Below, piece by piece: positions 50,109 through 60,584 of a stretch of DNA of 64,000 bases. This DNA comes from an uncultured Alistipes sp. (GTDB lineage: Bacteria; Bacteroidota; Bacteroidia; Bacteroidales; Rikenellaceae), in NCBI GenBank assembly GCA_944326035.1, contig CALVCS010000008.1, positions 35,637 through 99,636 of the forward strand, written 5' to 3'. Position numbers and translations under genes: made by a program. Position 1 is the stretch's first letter. Every line of letters begins with the position of its first letter. Below the pieces are notes generated by a model. The model searched no databases. It saw only the letters and a list, made by a program, of their open reading frames with translations, and was not told where the DNA came from.

Positions 50109-52001
50109 ATGGTCAGCTATCTGCAGGTTGAAGGGTTGAGCAAATCGTTCGGGGATCTGACGCTCTTCGAAAATCTCTCGTTGAGCGTGGGTGAAGGACA
50201 GCGCATCGGCCTGATCGCACGTAACGGATCGGGCAAAACCACGCTGTTGAACATCATCGCCGGTCGCGAAGATTATCAGGCGGGGAAAATCACCTTCCGC
50301 CGCGACCTGAAAGTCGCCTATCTGGAACAGGACCCCCGTTATCCGGACGGAACGACCGTGTTGGACGCCTGTTTCATGAGCGATTCTCCGGCCGTGGCCG
50401 CCATCGCCGCCTACGAACAGGCCGTCAACCAGAATGACCCCGATGCCCTGCATGAAGCGATGACCCGCATGGATCGACTCGATGCCTGGAACTACGAATC
50501 CCGCATCAAGCAGATTCTCTCCCAACTGCACATTACCCGCTTCGATCAACCGACCCGCGAACTGTCGGGCGGCCAGATCAAACGGGTGGCGCTGGCCAAT
50601 GCCCTGATCACCGAACCCGAGCTGTTGATTCTGGACGAACCGACCAACCATCTCGATCTGGAGATGACCCAATGGCTCGAAGAGTACCTTTCCCGCGCCC
50701 GATTGAGTCTGTTGATGGTGACACACGACCGCTATTTTCTGGATCGGGTATGCACCGATATCGTCGAAATCGACCACCGTCAAGCCTACCTGTACAAAGG
50801 GAATTACAGCTATTACCTCGAAAAACGGCAGGAGCGGCTCGATGCCGCCGAAGCCAAACGCGAAAGCGACCGCAATCTGTATCGGCAAGAGCTGGAGTGG
50901 ATGCGCCGCCAACCTCAGGCCCGGGGCACCAAAGCACGTTCCCGCATCGAATCGTTTCACGAACTCGAAGAGCGGCTGCGCAAAGAGCGCGAAAAAGGGC
51001 CCGTTCGGATCGACGTCAAAGCCTCCTACATCGGCAAGAAAATTTTTGAGGTCAAAGGTCTTTCCAAACGCTTCGGGGATAAAGTTATTCTGGACCATTT
51101 CGACTACACCTTCGCCCGTTATGAAAAAATGGGAATCATCGGCGGAAACGGCACCGGGAAATCGACCTTCCTCAAAATATTGATGGGACAGGTGGCGCCC
51201 GACAGCGGATCGATCGACATCGGTGAAACGGTTCGTTTCGGCTACTATTCCCAAGAGGGGATCACCTTCGACGAACAGGCCAAAGTGATCGATGTAGTGA
51301 GCGAAATCGCCGACCATATCGAATTGAATGACGGCCGGAAGATGACTGCCTCGCAATTTTTGCAATACTTTCTGTTCACCCCCCAGACCCAACACAATTT
51401 CGTGGCCAAGCTCAGCGGGGGAGAACGGAGGCGGCTCTATCTGTGTACGATTCTGATGCGCAATCCCAATTTCCTGGTCATGGACGAACCGACCAACGAT
51501 CTGGATATCATGACGCTCCAAGTCTTGGAAGCGTATCTGAAAGATTATGGAGGGTGTCTGATCGTGGTCTCTCACGACCGCTACTTCATGGACAAAGTGG
51601 TCGACCATCTGCTGGTCTTCGAAGGGGAGGGCCGCATCAAAGACTTCCCGTCGGGCTACAGCGACTACCTGCAATGGAAAAGAGGGAAGGCCGAACAAGA
51701 AGCTGCCCAGGCCGCGGCTACCGCTCGGGAATCGACGAAATCGGCCGAATCTCCGAAACCGACCCGTCCGGCCTCTCCCACCAAACGGAAACTTTCGTTC
51801 AACGAAAAACGGGAGCTGGAACAACTGGACCGGCAAATTCCGGAAATGGAGGCTGAAAAAGCGGCCTTGGAAACCGAAATGAGCAGCGGAACTCTTCCCA
51901 TCGATGAATTGACCGCCAAGTCGCTCCGTGTGGCCGAACTCATCAAACGCATCGATGAGGCCAGTATGCGTTGGCTGGAACTCAGCGACATCGGATCCTA
52001 A
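50109..52001 (+). CDS. ABC-F family ATPase
   Basis: A soluble protein of 630 residues with two ATPase domains, no membrane part. Domain 1 has Walker A GLIARNGSGKTTLLN near residue 35, signature TRELSGGQIKRVALANAL, and Walker B LLILDEPTNHLDLEMTQWLEEYL near residue 177. Domain 2 has GIIGGNGTGKSTFLKILMGQ near residue 343 and KLSGGERRRLYLCTILMRNPNFLVMDEPTNDLD near residue 436. A charged coiled coil ends the protein. ABC-F proteins bind the ribosome and help it through stalls or resist antibiotics; the Uup-like layout is the closest match, but the exact role is open. It follows ahcY by 12 bases. Confidence 0.92.
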   Translation: MVSYLQVEGLSKSFGDLTLFENLSLSVGEGQRIGLIARNGSGKTTLLNIIAGREDYQAGKITFRRDLKVAYLEQDPRYPDGTTVLDACFMSDSPAVAAIAAYEQAVNQNDPDALHEAMTRMDRLDAWNYESRIKQILSQLHITRFDQPTRELSGGQIKRVALANALITEPELLILDEPTNHLDLEMTQWLEEYLSRARLSLLMVTHDRYFLDRVCTDIVEIDHRQAYLYKGNYSYYLEKRQERLDAAEAKRESDRNLYRQELEWMRRQPQARGTKARSRIESFHELEERLRKEREKGPVRIDVKASYIGKKIFEVKGLSKRFGDKVILDHFDYTFARYEKMGIIGGNGTGKSTFLKILMGQVAPDSGSIDIGETVRFGYYSQEGITFDEQAKVIDVVSEIADHIELNDGRKMTASQFLQYFLFTPQTQHNFVAKLSGGERRRLYLCTILMRNPNFLVMDEPTNDLDIMTLQVLEAYLKDYGGCLIVVSHDRYFMDKVVDHLLVFEGEGRIKDFPSGYSDYLQWKRGKAEQEAAQAAATARESTKSAESPKPTRPASPTKRKLSFNEKRELEQLDRQIPEMEAEKAALETEMSSGTLPIDELTAKSLRVAELIKRIDEASMRWLELSDIGS

Positions 52002-52133
52002 ATGCCGCCTGGCGGATCTCGATCGATCGCCACCGTCCTCATTCCTCACCACTTCTCCCTGCCCCTGCGAATCGAATAGCCCGACCTGCCCCGAAAGGCC
52101 CTTCCTGCTCTGCCTTCCAAACCCTCTCCATCC

Positions 52134-52183
52134 AAAACGATTCGGGCGATGCTTAGAAAGATAAGCATCGCCCGAATCGTTTT
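52134..52183. terminator. Very long bidirectional terminator between ABC-F and GH97 genes
   Basis: A perfect 22-base-pair stem (52134-52155 with 52162-52183) with a 6-base loop; runs of A and T at its ends suit both directions. It lies between two convergent genes. Confidence 0.9.
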
Positions 52184-52198
52184 TACGGTCTCGTTGGC

Positions 52199-54052
52199 TT
52201 ACGGCTTAACCGTTGGCGGGATCGGTTGCAACCGAACCACATAGCCTCCTCCGGGGCGCAAGGTAATCTTCCACCGTTCCCCGGGAGACACCACCCGTAA
52301 CGTCCGCACAACCGCATCATCAACCCCTTCGCGATCGGCAATCACCGTGGCCATCATCGGGGCTTTTAGCTCATCGAACGGCAATTCGATCGAGGAGGTT
52401 TCAGCCCCATTGACCACCCCAATCCAATACTCTTCCCCACTCCGGCGGGCAAAGGCGGCCACTTTCCCGATCCGGCTGTCCGGCAAAACCCGGGTCTCAT
52501 CCCATACCACCGGCAAATCGCGCAAAAGATCTTCGACCGGACTGTTCAGATAATAGATGTAATTATCGGCAAAGTGAGTCAACGGAGAGAGATAGACGAT
52601 CGCTTGGGCCAACTCGTGCGGCCAGGTATATCCCAACAACTCCTCCGGCACAAAAGCCGTCGGCGTAAAGTCCGCCGGCCCGGCCAGTAAACGCGTAAAG
52701 GGCTTGATTGCATCCTGCTCCTTGGGCATCACCCGGTCGTAGCGACTGATATGGAACTCGTGTCCCCGTACCGCTTCGCGGGTCAGCTCGTGCGGCCACG
52801 TCCGGCGTAATCCCGACGGCTTGACACATCCGTGAAAGTTGCACAACAACCCCAACGCATAGGTCTCCTCTAAAGCATCCTGATACCAGCGAATCACAGC
52901 CGGCGTCGCTTCGGGAATAAAGTCGATCTTGATCCCGACGGCTCCTGTCGCTTTCACCTTTTCCAAATACATCCGAATGCTGTCCCGGGTCCGCATTTCT
53001 TCGGAATTGACCCAGATCAAGGTCTCTACCCCTTTCGATTTCCCGTAATCGACCACCTCTTTGAGGCATTGCCATTGGTCTTTCCCAGGCTGGCGCCACA
53101 CGCGCCACCCATCGTCGATCAGATAATATTCCCAGCCCAAACGTGCTGCCGCATCGTACCAGGCCTGCTGATCCTCCATCCGCGGAGAACCGACACTCCA
53201 CCATTGCCACAACACCCGACCGGGACGTACCCAACTGAAATCGCGTCCCGGAACCGGATCTTCGCACAGATTGGTCACCAGATCACTATTGACCAGCGCA
53301 TTGAGGTCTTTCGCCACAATCATCGCCCGCCAAGGAGAGACAATCTCTCCGGAGGCAACCCAACCTTCCGAAGAGGCCGGGAAATAGGCCGAAACGCCAT
53401 TTGCCTCCCGACGCACGCCCATATCCGGGAAGGTGCGACAATCCGCTTCGGTAATCGCCAGGAAACGTCCTCCCAACTCCAGCGTCAAAGGCACCGTCAT
53501 CACCTGTCCGAGCGGGATCTCGCCAAAAGAAGTCTGTTGATGCAGCTGTTCATAGTCCAGCGTATAGTTCGACCAATAGGCATCGGCATCCGCAGGCAAG
53601 GTCCATCCCGTCCGATCGGCCTCGATCCGACAAATGCCCCGGTCCGGCACCCGGTAGCGGAAGGCCAGCCCATCGTTATAGACCCTCACCTGCAATACAT
53701 AGGCGCGGCCCGATCCTTTTAAAGGAATGGAGTACTGCCGGCAATAATCGTGAGCTTCGGCATGATGACCGTAAATCGGATAATGTGTATCGATCAACGT
53801 GTCTGTTACCGGACCGTTCGCATGTACCCGCTGACCTAAATCACGACCATCGATCACCAACCCCAGCGGCGAAGAGGCCAACACCGTTTCGCCCCGTTGT
53901 TCCACCCGATAGCATAACGGGGTCGAACGATCGTACGTAACAATCACTTGTAAATTTCCATCGGGACTTTGGGCGGTGATCTCCGCTCCCGAAGCCGTTA
54001 ACCCCCCGAACAGGCAGGCACCCAGCCATCCAAAAAGTTGGTTCAATTTCAT
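52199..54052 (-). CDS. Glycoside hydrolase family 97 protein
   Basis: A 617-residue exported enzyme with a Sec signal peptide (about residues 1-23). The N-terminal beta-sandwich begins ITAQSPDGNLQVIV. The catalytic barrel carries RPGRVLWQWWSVGSPR, YYLIDDGW and GIKIDFIPEA with Asp377 near the active site. In studied GH97 enzymes, those with an aspartate at this point tend to be retaining alpha-galactosidases rather than inverting alpha-glucosidases such as SusB, so I lean to that activity. A C-terminal beta-sandwich follows. The gene is 51 bases behind the AI-2E-family permease gene, with no Sus genes near it. Confidence 0.88.
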   Translation of the reverse strand: MKLNQLFGWLGACLFGGLTASGAEITAQSPDGNLQVIVTYDRSTPLCYRVEQRGETVLASSPLGLVIDGRDLGQRVHANGPVTDTLIDTHYPIYGHHAEAHDYCRQYSIPLKGSGRAYVLQVRVYNDGLAFRYRVPDRGICRIEADRTGWTLPADADAYWSNYTLDYEQLHQQTSFGEIPLGQVMTVPLTLELGGRFLAITEADCRTFPDMGVRREANGVSAYFPASSEGWVASGEIVSPWRAMIVAKDLNALVNSDLVTNLCEDPVPGRDFSWVRPGRVLWQWWSVGSPRMEDQQAWYDAAARLGWEYYLIDDGWRVWRQPGKDQWQCLKEVVDYGKSKGVETLIWVNSEEMRTRDSIRMYLEKVKATGAVGIKIDFIPEATPAVIRWYQDALEETYALGLLCNFHGCVKPSGLRRTWPHELTREAVRGHEFHISRYDRVMPKEQDAIKPFTRLLAGPADFTPTAFVPEELLGYTWPHELAQAIVYLSPLTHFADNYIYYLNSPVEDLLRDLPVVWDETRVLPDSRIGKVAAFARRSGEEYWIGVVNGAETSSIELPFDELKAPMMATVIADREGVDDAVVRTLRVVSPGERWKITLRPGGGYVVRLQPIPPTVKP

Positions 54053-54103
54053 CGGTTATCATTTAGGTTGTGCTTTCCACGGAGATACAATCCGTCGAAA
54101 GTT

Positions 54104-55207
54104 TCAGATTTTTTCCGTCAATTTCTGTACGACCCGGAAGTTGTTGAAAAACTCTTTCGCAAAAACCCGGATCACATTATAGGATGGGATGGCCAACAAC
54201 ATGCCCAACACCCCCGCCAGACTACCCGCGATCAGGATGACCAGAAAAATTTCCAACGGATGGGCTTTGGCCCGATTGGAATACAGCACCGGCTGCAGCA
54301 CGAAGTTATCGACACCTTGGGCAAAAAGAATCGTCCCGGCAATCCGGACGACCACTCCCAAGGTCGTGACCTCATAAATGCCGCCGCCAACCACCCCGAT
54401 CAAGATCCCGATCGCCATCCCTATGATGGGCCCCAGATAGGGAATCACATTGAGTACCCCAACGATCAGCCCGATAATCAAAGCGGTCTGCCAGCCAAAT
54501 CCCAACAACAACAAGCCCCCCGAAACAATGACGATCATAATGCTCGATTCGGTCACAATGCCCGTAAAATAACGGATCAATAAGGTTGTAATCGAGTCTA
54601 GGGCTCGGGTGATATTCCCTTCATACTTCTTGGGGAACATAATGATCACCATGTTGGAGAACAGATTGCTCTCCTTCAAGAAGAAAAAGGTAATAAACGA
54701 AATGGAAAACGCCGCGACGACCGCTCCGCTGACCGTACTCACAATCGACGAGAGCAGATTGTTGATCAGATTCAGGTCCAACAACGGGGTGATCTGACGG
54801 GAAATTGCCTCCATCAACGAGAAATCGCTGTCGTGCAACGAAAAGACCTTCTCGATGAAACGTTCCAGCACCGACAACGGTTCCTGAAACGACTGTATGA
54901 CATGGGTAATATCCAGCGAGGAAAATTGTTTGATCGTCTGGAACACGATCGGCACAAACAGCCAAAACAGCCCGACCAAAATCAACCAGATCAGAATCAA
55001 TGTCAACAACGCCGCCGCCCAACGCGGAATACGGATCCGAGCCCGACCTACATGCAGCGCACTGAGAAAGTCCGTCAACGGCTTTCCCAAGATCGCCAAC
55101 ACCGCCGCCACCAGAATATAAACGACAATATTACTGAAATACCATACCAGAAAAAGTATGATAGCCGTTACGGCTGCGGCCACTATGTAGCGATATATCT
55201 TCGACAT
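54104..55207 (-). CDS. AI-2E family permease
   Basis: An integral membrane protein of 367 residues with about eight hydrophobic segments: a pair at the N-terminus (residues 8-45 and 63-88) and a cluster from about residue 150 onward. A long soluble loop lies at about 90-150. The C-terminal block with GVLNVIPYLGPIIGMAIGILIGV (from about residue 250) and PVLYSNRAKAHPLEIFLVIL is the family signature. Family members have been linked to export of autoinducer-2 or to sodium/proton exchange; the substrate here is unknown. It ends 51 bases before the GH97 start and could share its transcript. Confidence 0.9.
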   Translation of the reverse strand: MSKIYRYIVAAAVTAIILFLVWYFSNIVVYILVAAVLAILGKPLTDFLSALHVGRARIRIPRWAAALLTLILIWLILVGLFWLFVPIVFQTIKQFSSLDITHVIQSFQEPLSVLERFIEKVFSLHDSDFSLMEAISRQITPLLDLNLINNLLSSIVSTVSGAVVAAFSISFITFFFLKESNLFSNMVIIMFPKKYEGNITRALDSITTLLIRYFTGIVTESSIMIVIVSGGLLLLGFGWQTALIIGLIVGVLNVIPYLGPIIGMAIGILIGVVGGGIYEVTTLGVVVRIAGTILFAQGVDNFVLQPVLYSNRAKAHPLEIFLVILIAGSLAGVLGMLLAIPSYNVIRVFAKEFFNNFRVVQKLTEKI

Positions 55208-55550
55208 CCCCGCAGGGTATTAACTCCATGTATTACACGCATTCCCCGCTCTATTCCTCTTCCTCGTTCCTCTCCCTTCTCCTCGCTCTCCCCCTCGCGC
55301 TCCCCACTATTGCCCCTCTATCGTCATTCCTCCTCTCTCGTCCACCTCTGGCTGGCTCCACGTCCGCGGCCTCTCGCCCGCCCCCTCTCTTTCTCCGAGA
55401 GAGCAGCTTCTCGGCCTTTCGTGGTTCCCGAGCCTTTTTTCATATCCCTCTTCGCCCCTTGTTTTAGAGTGGTCTGCGACACGGGGTCTGTCATTCCGAC
55501 GATTTGCAACGGCGCCCTCTTCCGCTCCGGGGATCCAACCGCGGTTCGGC
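55208..55550. other. Intergenic low-complexity C/T-rich region
   Basis: 343 bases between the permease and psd genes, strongly pyrimidine-rich on the plus strand, with no gene, hairpin or box recognised. The short frames in it give Ser/Leu/Arg-rich strings. Confidence 0.5.
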
Positions 55551-56201
55551 CTATTTCAGCCGGGCAATGCAACTCTGCGATCCGGTCACCTTATCGCCCA
55601 GACGAACCTGGACATCGGCATCGACCGGCAGATAAATATCGACCCTCGACCCGAATTTGATAAAACCGCATTGACTATTTTGGGCCACCGGCTCCCCAAC
55701 TCGAGCGTACGAAACGATCCGTCGTGCCACCAACCCGGCGATCTGACGAAACATCACCTTCCGACCGCCCATATCCACAACCGTCGTGGTCCGTTCGTTG
55801 TCCTCCGATGACTTAGGGTGCCAAGCCACCAAAAAACGACCATGATGGTGACGGAAATATTCCACCGTCCCCGCTACCGGGAACCAATTGATGTGAACAT
55901 TCCAGATCGACATAAAGACCGACACTTGTAAGCGCCGTTCGTGAAAATATTCGTTCTCCTGCACCTCTTCGATGGCGACAATCTTTCCATCAGCCGGAGA
56001 AAACACAATATCGGGATCCGTATAGGCCGGTCGGGAGGGACTGCGGAAAAAGGCCGACACAAACAGCAAAAAGCCTAAGGCGAGCAACCCTACCGCCCAT
56101 ACCACCAGGCCCGAAAAAAGCCACGCACATAAAGCCACCACGACGATCAACAGCAAAGCCGTCGTTCGAATGATGCCATATCCCTCTTTATGAATCTTCA
56201 T
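55551..56201 (-). CDS. psd: Phosphatidylserine decarboxylase family protein
   Basis: The enzyme forms phosphatidylethanolamine from phosphatidylserine. The 216 residues have two N-terminal membrane helices (about residues 12-46), then FSPADGKIVAIEE near residue 67, SVFMSIWNVHINWFPVAG near residue 93, and the self-cleavage serine in KFGSRVDIYLP near residue 184, where processing would create the pyruvoyl group. The short form without the eukaryotic-type extension is usual in Bacteroidota. It follows cdsA by 57 bases, completing a phospholipid gene pair. Confidence 0.92.
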   Translation of the reverse strand: MKIHKEGYGIIRTTALLLIVVVALCAWLFSGLVVWAVGLLALGFLLFVSAFFRSPSRPAYTDPDIVFSPADGKIVAIEEVQENEYFHERRLQVSVFMSIWNVHINWFPVAGTVEYFRHHHGRFLVAWHPKSSEDNERTTTVVDMGGRKVMFRQIAGLVARRIVSYARVGEPVAQNSQCGFIKFGSRVDIYLPVDADVQVRLGDKVTGSQSCIARLK

Positions 56202-56258
56202 GACAGATCGTTGGGTAAAAATTCGATTTCCGAACCGCCGATCCGGAAATCCGTATCG

Positions 56259-57095
56259 TTATGCAAAGATAAGCAAATAGGTGAAAATAAAGGGTACCGC
56301 CATAAACAAAGCGTCAAAGCGATCGAGGAAGCCCCCATGGCCCGGCATCATCCGACCCGAATCTTTCACCCCGACCGAGCGTTTGAGCATCGATTCAACC
56401 AGATCGCCGGCAACCCCCGTCAGCGCAATCACCAAGGCGCCTCCGATCCACAGTCCGATCGACATGTGTTCCAGATAGGCCAACAGCCACCCGACCAGCA
56501 CCGCACATAACAGTCCGCCGACAAACCCTTCCCACGTCTTTTTCGGGGAGATTCGTTCCGCCATTTTATGACGGCCCAACAGCATGCCCAGCAAATAGGC
56601 CCCCACATCGTTGGCCCACACCAGCACGAAAATATTCAGCACAATCAACGGGCGATAGACCACATACCCGTACATGGCCGGCTGAACCGGCATATAGGCC
56701 AATAGGGCCATCGGCAACGCGATATAAATGATCCCGAGGACCGACCAGGCAATGTTGGCAATCGGATTTTCCTGCTTGCGGAACAGTTCGGCGATGAAAA
56801 GCAGAAACAGCATCGGCAACAGCGCCACATAACCGAAGGTCGGGACCTTATGCAGCTTGACAAAAAACGCCAACAGAATCAGCAAACACCCGATCAGCGC
56901 CGGCCATACATCCAACGGCTTGACCCCACGCAAAGCGGCCAACTTATAAAATTCGAGCATCCCGCCGATGCAGATGATCAGCAAAAGCGACAAAAAAGCA
57001 TACGGCGACAAGAAGATACAACCCAGCACGATCGCCAGGAAAACGATTCCACTCAAAGAGCGGACGATCAGATTATTATGCAGCAGGTTGGTCAT
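56259..57095 (-). CDS. cdsA: Phosphatidate cytidylyltransferase CdsA
   Basis: CdsA makes CDP-diacylglycerol, the common precursor of bacterial phospholipids. The 278-residue membrane protein has about eight hydrophobic segments and the C-terminal signature SVGVKDSGRMMPGHGGFLDRFDALFMAVPFIF, preceded by SPKKTWEGFVGGLL near residue 183. Its start lies 20 bases inside the ftsH gene, implying translational coupling, and psd follows, so the operon runs rsfS-ftsH-cdsA-psd. Confidence 0.96.
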   Translation of the reverse strand: MTNLLHNNLIVRSLSGIVFLAIVLGCIFLSPYAFLSLLLIICIGGMLEFYKLAALRGVKPLDVWPALIGCLLILLAFFVKLHKVPTFGYVALLPMLFLLFIAELFRKQENPIANIAWSVLGIIYIALPMALLAYMPVQPAMYGYVVYRPLIVLNIFVLVWANDVGAYLLGMLLGRHKMAERISPKKTWEGFVGGLLCAVLVGWLLAYLEHMSIGLWIGGALVIALTGVAGDLVESMLKRSVGVKDSGRMMPGHGGFLDRFDALFMAVPFIFTYLLIFA

Positions 57096-59046
57096 CTGAG
57101 GTAGTATTGGTCGGTTCTTCGTAGGTTACATTCATCTCTTTGGGCGCGCTCCCCGGGCGTTTCCCGAAAATCTTCTCGAGATCCTCCGAAAAGATCACTT
57201 CACGTTCCAACAACAATTCGGCCAAACGCGTCAACCCTTCGCGATGTTCTTCCAACGTCCGCAAAGCCCGCGCATAAGCCCCTTCGATCATGGTTTTCAC
57301 TTCAGCATCGATCTTTTCAGCCGTATTTTCGCTATACGGTTTGGTCAACGACATGTCCGACTGTCCGGTCGAATCGTAGTAGCTCAGATTGCCGACCTCT
57401 TCGCTCATGCCATAGTAGGCCACCATCGCATAAGCCATCTTGGTCACCCGTTCCAGATCGTTGAGCGCACCTGTCGATACTTTCCCGAAATTCATCATCT
57501 CGGACGCCCGGCCCCCTAACAACGATGCCATCTCGTCGAGCAACTGCTCTTTGGTCGTAATCTGACGCTCCTCGGGCAGATACCATGCAGCCCCCAGAGC
57601 CTTCCCTCGCGGAATGATCGTCACCTTAATCAACGGGTTGGCATGTTCCAAAATCCAGCTGACCGTCGCGTGACCCGCTTCGTGGTAGGCAATGGTCCGT
57701 TTTTCTTCCGGCGAGATAATCTTGTTGCGGCGTTCCAGACCCCCTACGATGCGGTCGATCGCACTCAGGAAATCCTCCTTCTCAATCTGGGTCTTATTGT
57801 GTCGGGCGGCAATCAGCGCAGCCTCGTTGCACACATTGGCAATATCCGCCCCCGAAAAGCCCGGGGTCTGCTTGGCCAAAAAGGATCGGTCGAGATTGGG
57901 ATCCAGCTTCAAATTTTTCAGATGCACATCGAAAATTTCACCGCGTTCTTTCAGGTCGGGCAAATCGACATTGATCTGACGGTCGAAACGTCCCGCACGC
58001 ATCAACGCCTTATCCAAAATATCGGCACGGTTCGTGGCCGCCAAAACGATCACCCCGGCATTGGTCCCGAAACCATCCATTTCGGTCAACAACTGATTGA
58101 GGGTGTTTTCCCGTTCGTCATTCGACGAAAACCCGGCATTCTTCCCACGAGCACGTCCGATCGCATCGATTTCATCGATGAAGACGATACACGGGGCTTT
58201 TTCCTTCGCCTGGCGGAACAGATCGCGCACCCGCGAGGCACCGACCCCCACAAACATCTCTACAAAATCCGACCCGCTGATCGAGAAAAACGGCACATTC
58301 GCCTCACCGGCCACTGCCTTGGCCAACAACGTTTTCCCCGTTCCCGGAGGGCCTACCAACAGCGCACCTTTGGGAATCTTACCCCCCAGATTTTTATACT
58401 TATCCGGGTTTTTCAGAAAATCGACGATCTCCATCACTTCGACCTTGGCCTCTTCCAAACCGGCCACGTCTTTAAACGTGATATGCACCGACGAATCTTT
58501 GTCGAACATCTGCGCTTTGGCCTTCCCGACATTGAAAATACCGCCCTGTGCGCCCCCCTGTCCGCGAGACATGCTCCGCATGATGATGATCCAAACCACG
58601 ATCAAGATCACAAACGGCAACACCGAGCCCAAAAAGTCGCTCCACATATTCCGACGACTTTCGAAACTCAACGGCACATTCTGTTTGGTTTCAGACAGGG
58701 TACTTTCAAAATCGGACTGGAAATACTCCAACGACCCGATATTGAAGACAAACTGCGGCCCCTGTTTCGAGAGCGATTTATACTCCTTCTGTTGCGTATA
58801 CGACTCCAACTTATCGGGTTTGAGGTAGACTTCGGCCACCTCTTTGTTGACAATGTCGATCTTTTGGATATCGCCCTTCGCAATCATCTCCTTGACCGCA
58901 TCCCAGTTGGTCGTCTGGGCAACATCACCGCTACCCAAAATACTCCAGGCCAATAAAATGACGGCTATAGCCGCCCAGATCCAATAAATATTGAATTTCG
59001 GTCTCCCCCCTAACCGCGGAGAAAGATTGTTTTGATTAAAAGCCAT
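57076..59046 (-). CDS. ftsH: ATP-dependent zinc protease FtsH
   Basis: Membrane-bound AAA+ protease that degrades damaged or regulatory membrane and cytoplasmic proteins. The 656 residues show an N-terminal helix (about 22-42), a periplasmic part and a second helix (about 127-147). The AAA domain has Walker [20 protein letters not shown] near residue 231 and Walker [16 protein letters not shown], with the second region of homology [10 protein letters not shown]. The zinc site HEAGH is near residue 456. The C-terminus ends in polar residues. It precedes cdsA with a 20-base overlap. Confidence 0.98.
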   Translation of the reverse strand: MAFNQNNLSPRLGGRPKFNIYWIWAAIAVILLAWSILGSGDVAQTTNWDAVKEMIAKGDIQKIDIVNKEVAEVYLKPDKLESYTQQKEYKSLSKQGPQFVFNIGSLEYFQSDFESTLSETKQNVPLSFESRRNMWSDFLGSVLPFVILIVVWIIIMRSMSRGQGGAQGGIFNVGKAKAQMFDKDSSVHITFKDVAGLEEAKVEVMEIVDFLKNPDKYKNLGGKIPKGALLVGPPGTGKTLLAKAVAGEANVPFFSISGSDFVEMFVGVGASRVRDLFRQAKEKAPCIVFIDEIDAIGRARGKNAGFSSNDERENTLNQLLTEMDGFGTNAGVIVLAATNRADILDKALMRAGRFDRQINVDLPDLKERGEIFDVHLKNLKLDPNLDRSFLAKQTPGFSGADIANVCNEAALIAARHNKTQIEKEDFLSAIDRIVGGLERRNKIISPEEKRTIAYHEAGHATVSWILEHANPLIKVTIIPRGKALGAAWYLPEERQITTKEQLLDEMASLLGGRASEMMNFGKVSTGALNDLERVTKMAYAMVAYYGMSEEVGNLSYYDSTGQSDMSLTKPYSENTAEKIDAEVKTMIEGAYARALRTLEEHREGLTRLAELLLEREVIFSEDLEKIFGKRPGSAPKEMNVTYEEPTNTTSDDQPAA

Positions 59047-59111
59047 CTTTTACTTGTTCCGATTAATTAGCATTGTGCATTCTGTAAACGCATAAAAGCC
59101 CCCAAATCGTA

Positions 59112-59462
59112 TCACAACGAATCTTCATAATGCGTGGCCGGGGCATCTCCCCACAACGCATCCAGCTGATAGAAATCCCGCTGTTCGGTCTGGAAAATAT
59201 GAACCAGGACGTCCCCATAGTCCATGACTACCCATACGCTGTTGCCGATTCCTTCCACGCGCCACACTTTTTCGCCCAACTCCTTGAGCACTTTCTCTTC
59301 CACGCCCCGAGCGATCGCTTCCACCTGGGTCGTCGAATCCGCATTGCAAATCACGAAGGCCGGAGCAACCGCCCCGTCGAACTGACTCAAGTCCAGAGAG
59401 ACGATATTCTTGCCTTTTTTATCCTGTATCGCCGAAGCGATGGTCTCAATCAATTTACTCAT
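59112..59462 (-). CDS. rsfS: Ribosome silencing factor RsfS
   Basis: RsfS binds ribosomal protein uL14 and keeps the subunits apart in slow growth. The 116 residues have the family motifs VICNADSTTQVEAIARGVEEKV near residue 35, WRVEGIGNSVWVVMDYGDVLVHIFQ near residue 66 and a C-terminal RDFYQLDALWGDAP. The length is normal. It leads the rsfS-ftsH-cdsA-psd operon, 65 bases before ftsH. Confidence 0.95.
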   Translation of the reverse strand: MSKLIETIASAIQDKKGKNIVSLDLSQFDGAVAPAFVICNADSTTQVEAIARGVEEKVLKELGEKVWRVEGIGNSVWVVMDYGDVLVHIFQTEQRDFYQLDALWGDAPATHYEDSL

Positions 59463-59546
59463 ACCTATTTTTCATTTCAAGAGGATAAAGATACGGAAAA
59501 GATCGCAATTTCCGGCTCTATCGCCCAAATATCTTGTATCTACACC

Positions 59547-60434
59547 CTATTTAGCCGCGGCAATGATCGACTCTTTCAGCGCCGCGATCAAAGAACGTTT
59601 GACATACGTCCGACGAACCGCAATGGTAATCTTCCGTGAAGTCGCCCCCTTGGCCAGGGTTTTGATCTGCGCATGTTTCTCCTTGGGAATAAAATCGATG
59701 ACCATTTCCGGAATAATCGTCATGCTGGACGTATTGTCCACCAAACGCATCAACGTCTCCAGAGATCCGCTCTCGAACGAATACGGTACGCTGATCTTAC
59801 GCTGCGCCTGGCATAACTCGATCACCTGATCCCGCAAACAGTTCCCTTCGGTAAGGAGTAACAAATGCCGCACATCGATATCTTCGATCCGGATATTGCT
59901 CCGTTCGAACAAGGGATGCTGCGTCGAAACGTAGGCATAAAATCGGTCATCGAACAGCTCCTCTTCGACGATCTCCCCCGGAGAGGTCCCTCCGGCCAGA
60001 ATCGCCGCATCGAGCCGATCGTGATTCAGTGCCTCGATAATCTCCGAGGTCATCATTTCCCGAATCTGCAACTCCACCTTCGGATACCGCCGCATAAAAT
60101 CCGGAATAAACCGATGCAACAAATAGGGGGCAATGGTCGGAATGGCCCCCAAACGCAAAACCCCCGATACCTCGCCCTTGAGATCGTTCACCGACTCCTT
60201 CACCCGTCGAAAGGCACTGATCGCCTCCCGGGCCTGTGCCAGCACAACCTGACCTGCCTCGGTCGGAATGACCGGTTTTTTGCTCCGATCCAGTAGAATC
60301 ACCCCCAGCTCCTCCTCCAGGTTCTTCACCTGCATGCTCAACGAGGGTTGGGTCACGTAACACTTCTCGGCCGCTTGCGAAAAACTTCCGTAATTGGCTA
60401 CCGCCACCAAATACTCCAACTGTACAATCGTCAT
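59547..60434 (-). CDS. oxyR: OxyR-type peroxide-sensing LysR regulator
   Basis: A 295-residue LysR-family regulator. The winged helix-turn-helix is N-terminal (EYLVAVANYGSFSQAAEKCYVTQPSLSMQVKNLEEELGVILLDR). The effector domain has the sensing pair Cys199 and Cys208 in TEGNCLRDQVIELCQ, the same positions and spacing as the disulfide cysteines of E. coli OxyR, so hydrogen peroxide is the likely signal. A flanking GSLETLMRLVDNTSSMTIIPE block is typical. No antioxidant gene adjoins it. A possible promoter with GATCTTTG (60524-60531) lies about 90 bases upstream. Confidence 0.93.
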   Translation of the reverse strand: MTIVQLEYLVAVANYGSFSQAAEKCYVTQPSLSMQVKNLEEELGVILLDRSKKPVIPTEAGQVVLAQAREAISAFRRVKESVNDLKGEVSGVLRLGAIPTIAPYLLHRFIPDFMRRYPKVELQIREMMTSEIIEALNHDRLDAAILAGGTSPGEIVEEELFDDRFYAYVSTQHPLFERSNIRIEDIDVRHLLLLTEGNCLRDQVIELCQAQRKISVPYSFESGSLETLMRLVDNTSSMTIIPEMVIDFIPKEKHAQIKTLAKGATSRKITIAVRRTYVKRSLIAALKESIIAAAK

Positions 60435-60584
60435 CGAATAAAAGGCTTATCTCGAGAAAGTCCGTTCGTTCCTGTTTCCTGTTTCTGGCCCGACTGATCT
60501 GCTCGAATACTTATAGTTCATAGCAAAGATCATCAAAAAAAACTATCTGCAAAAATATTTTGTTAGAAAAAGTATCCCGTCGGT

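Noticed and set aside
49833..52052. Very long minus-strand open frame (739 codons) opposite the ABC-F gene
   Set aside because: It is antisense to a clear ABC-F gene. GC-rich codon use makes stop codons rare on the opposite strand, and the product has no family resemblance.
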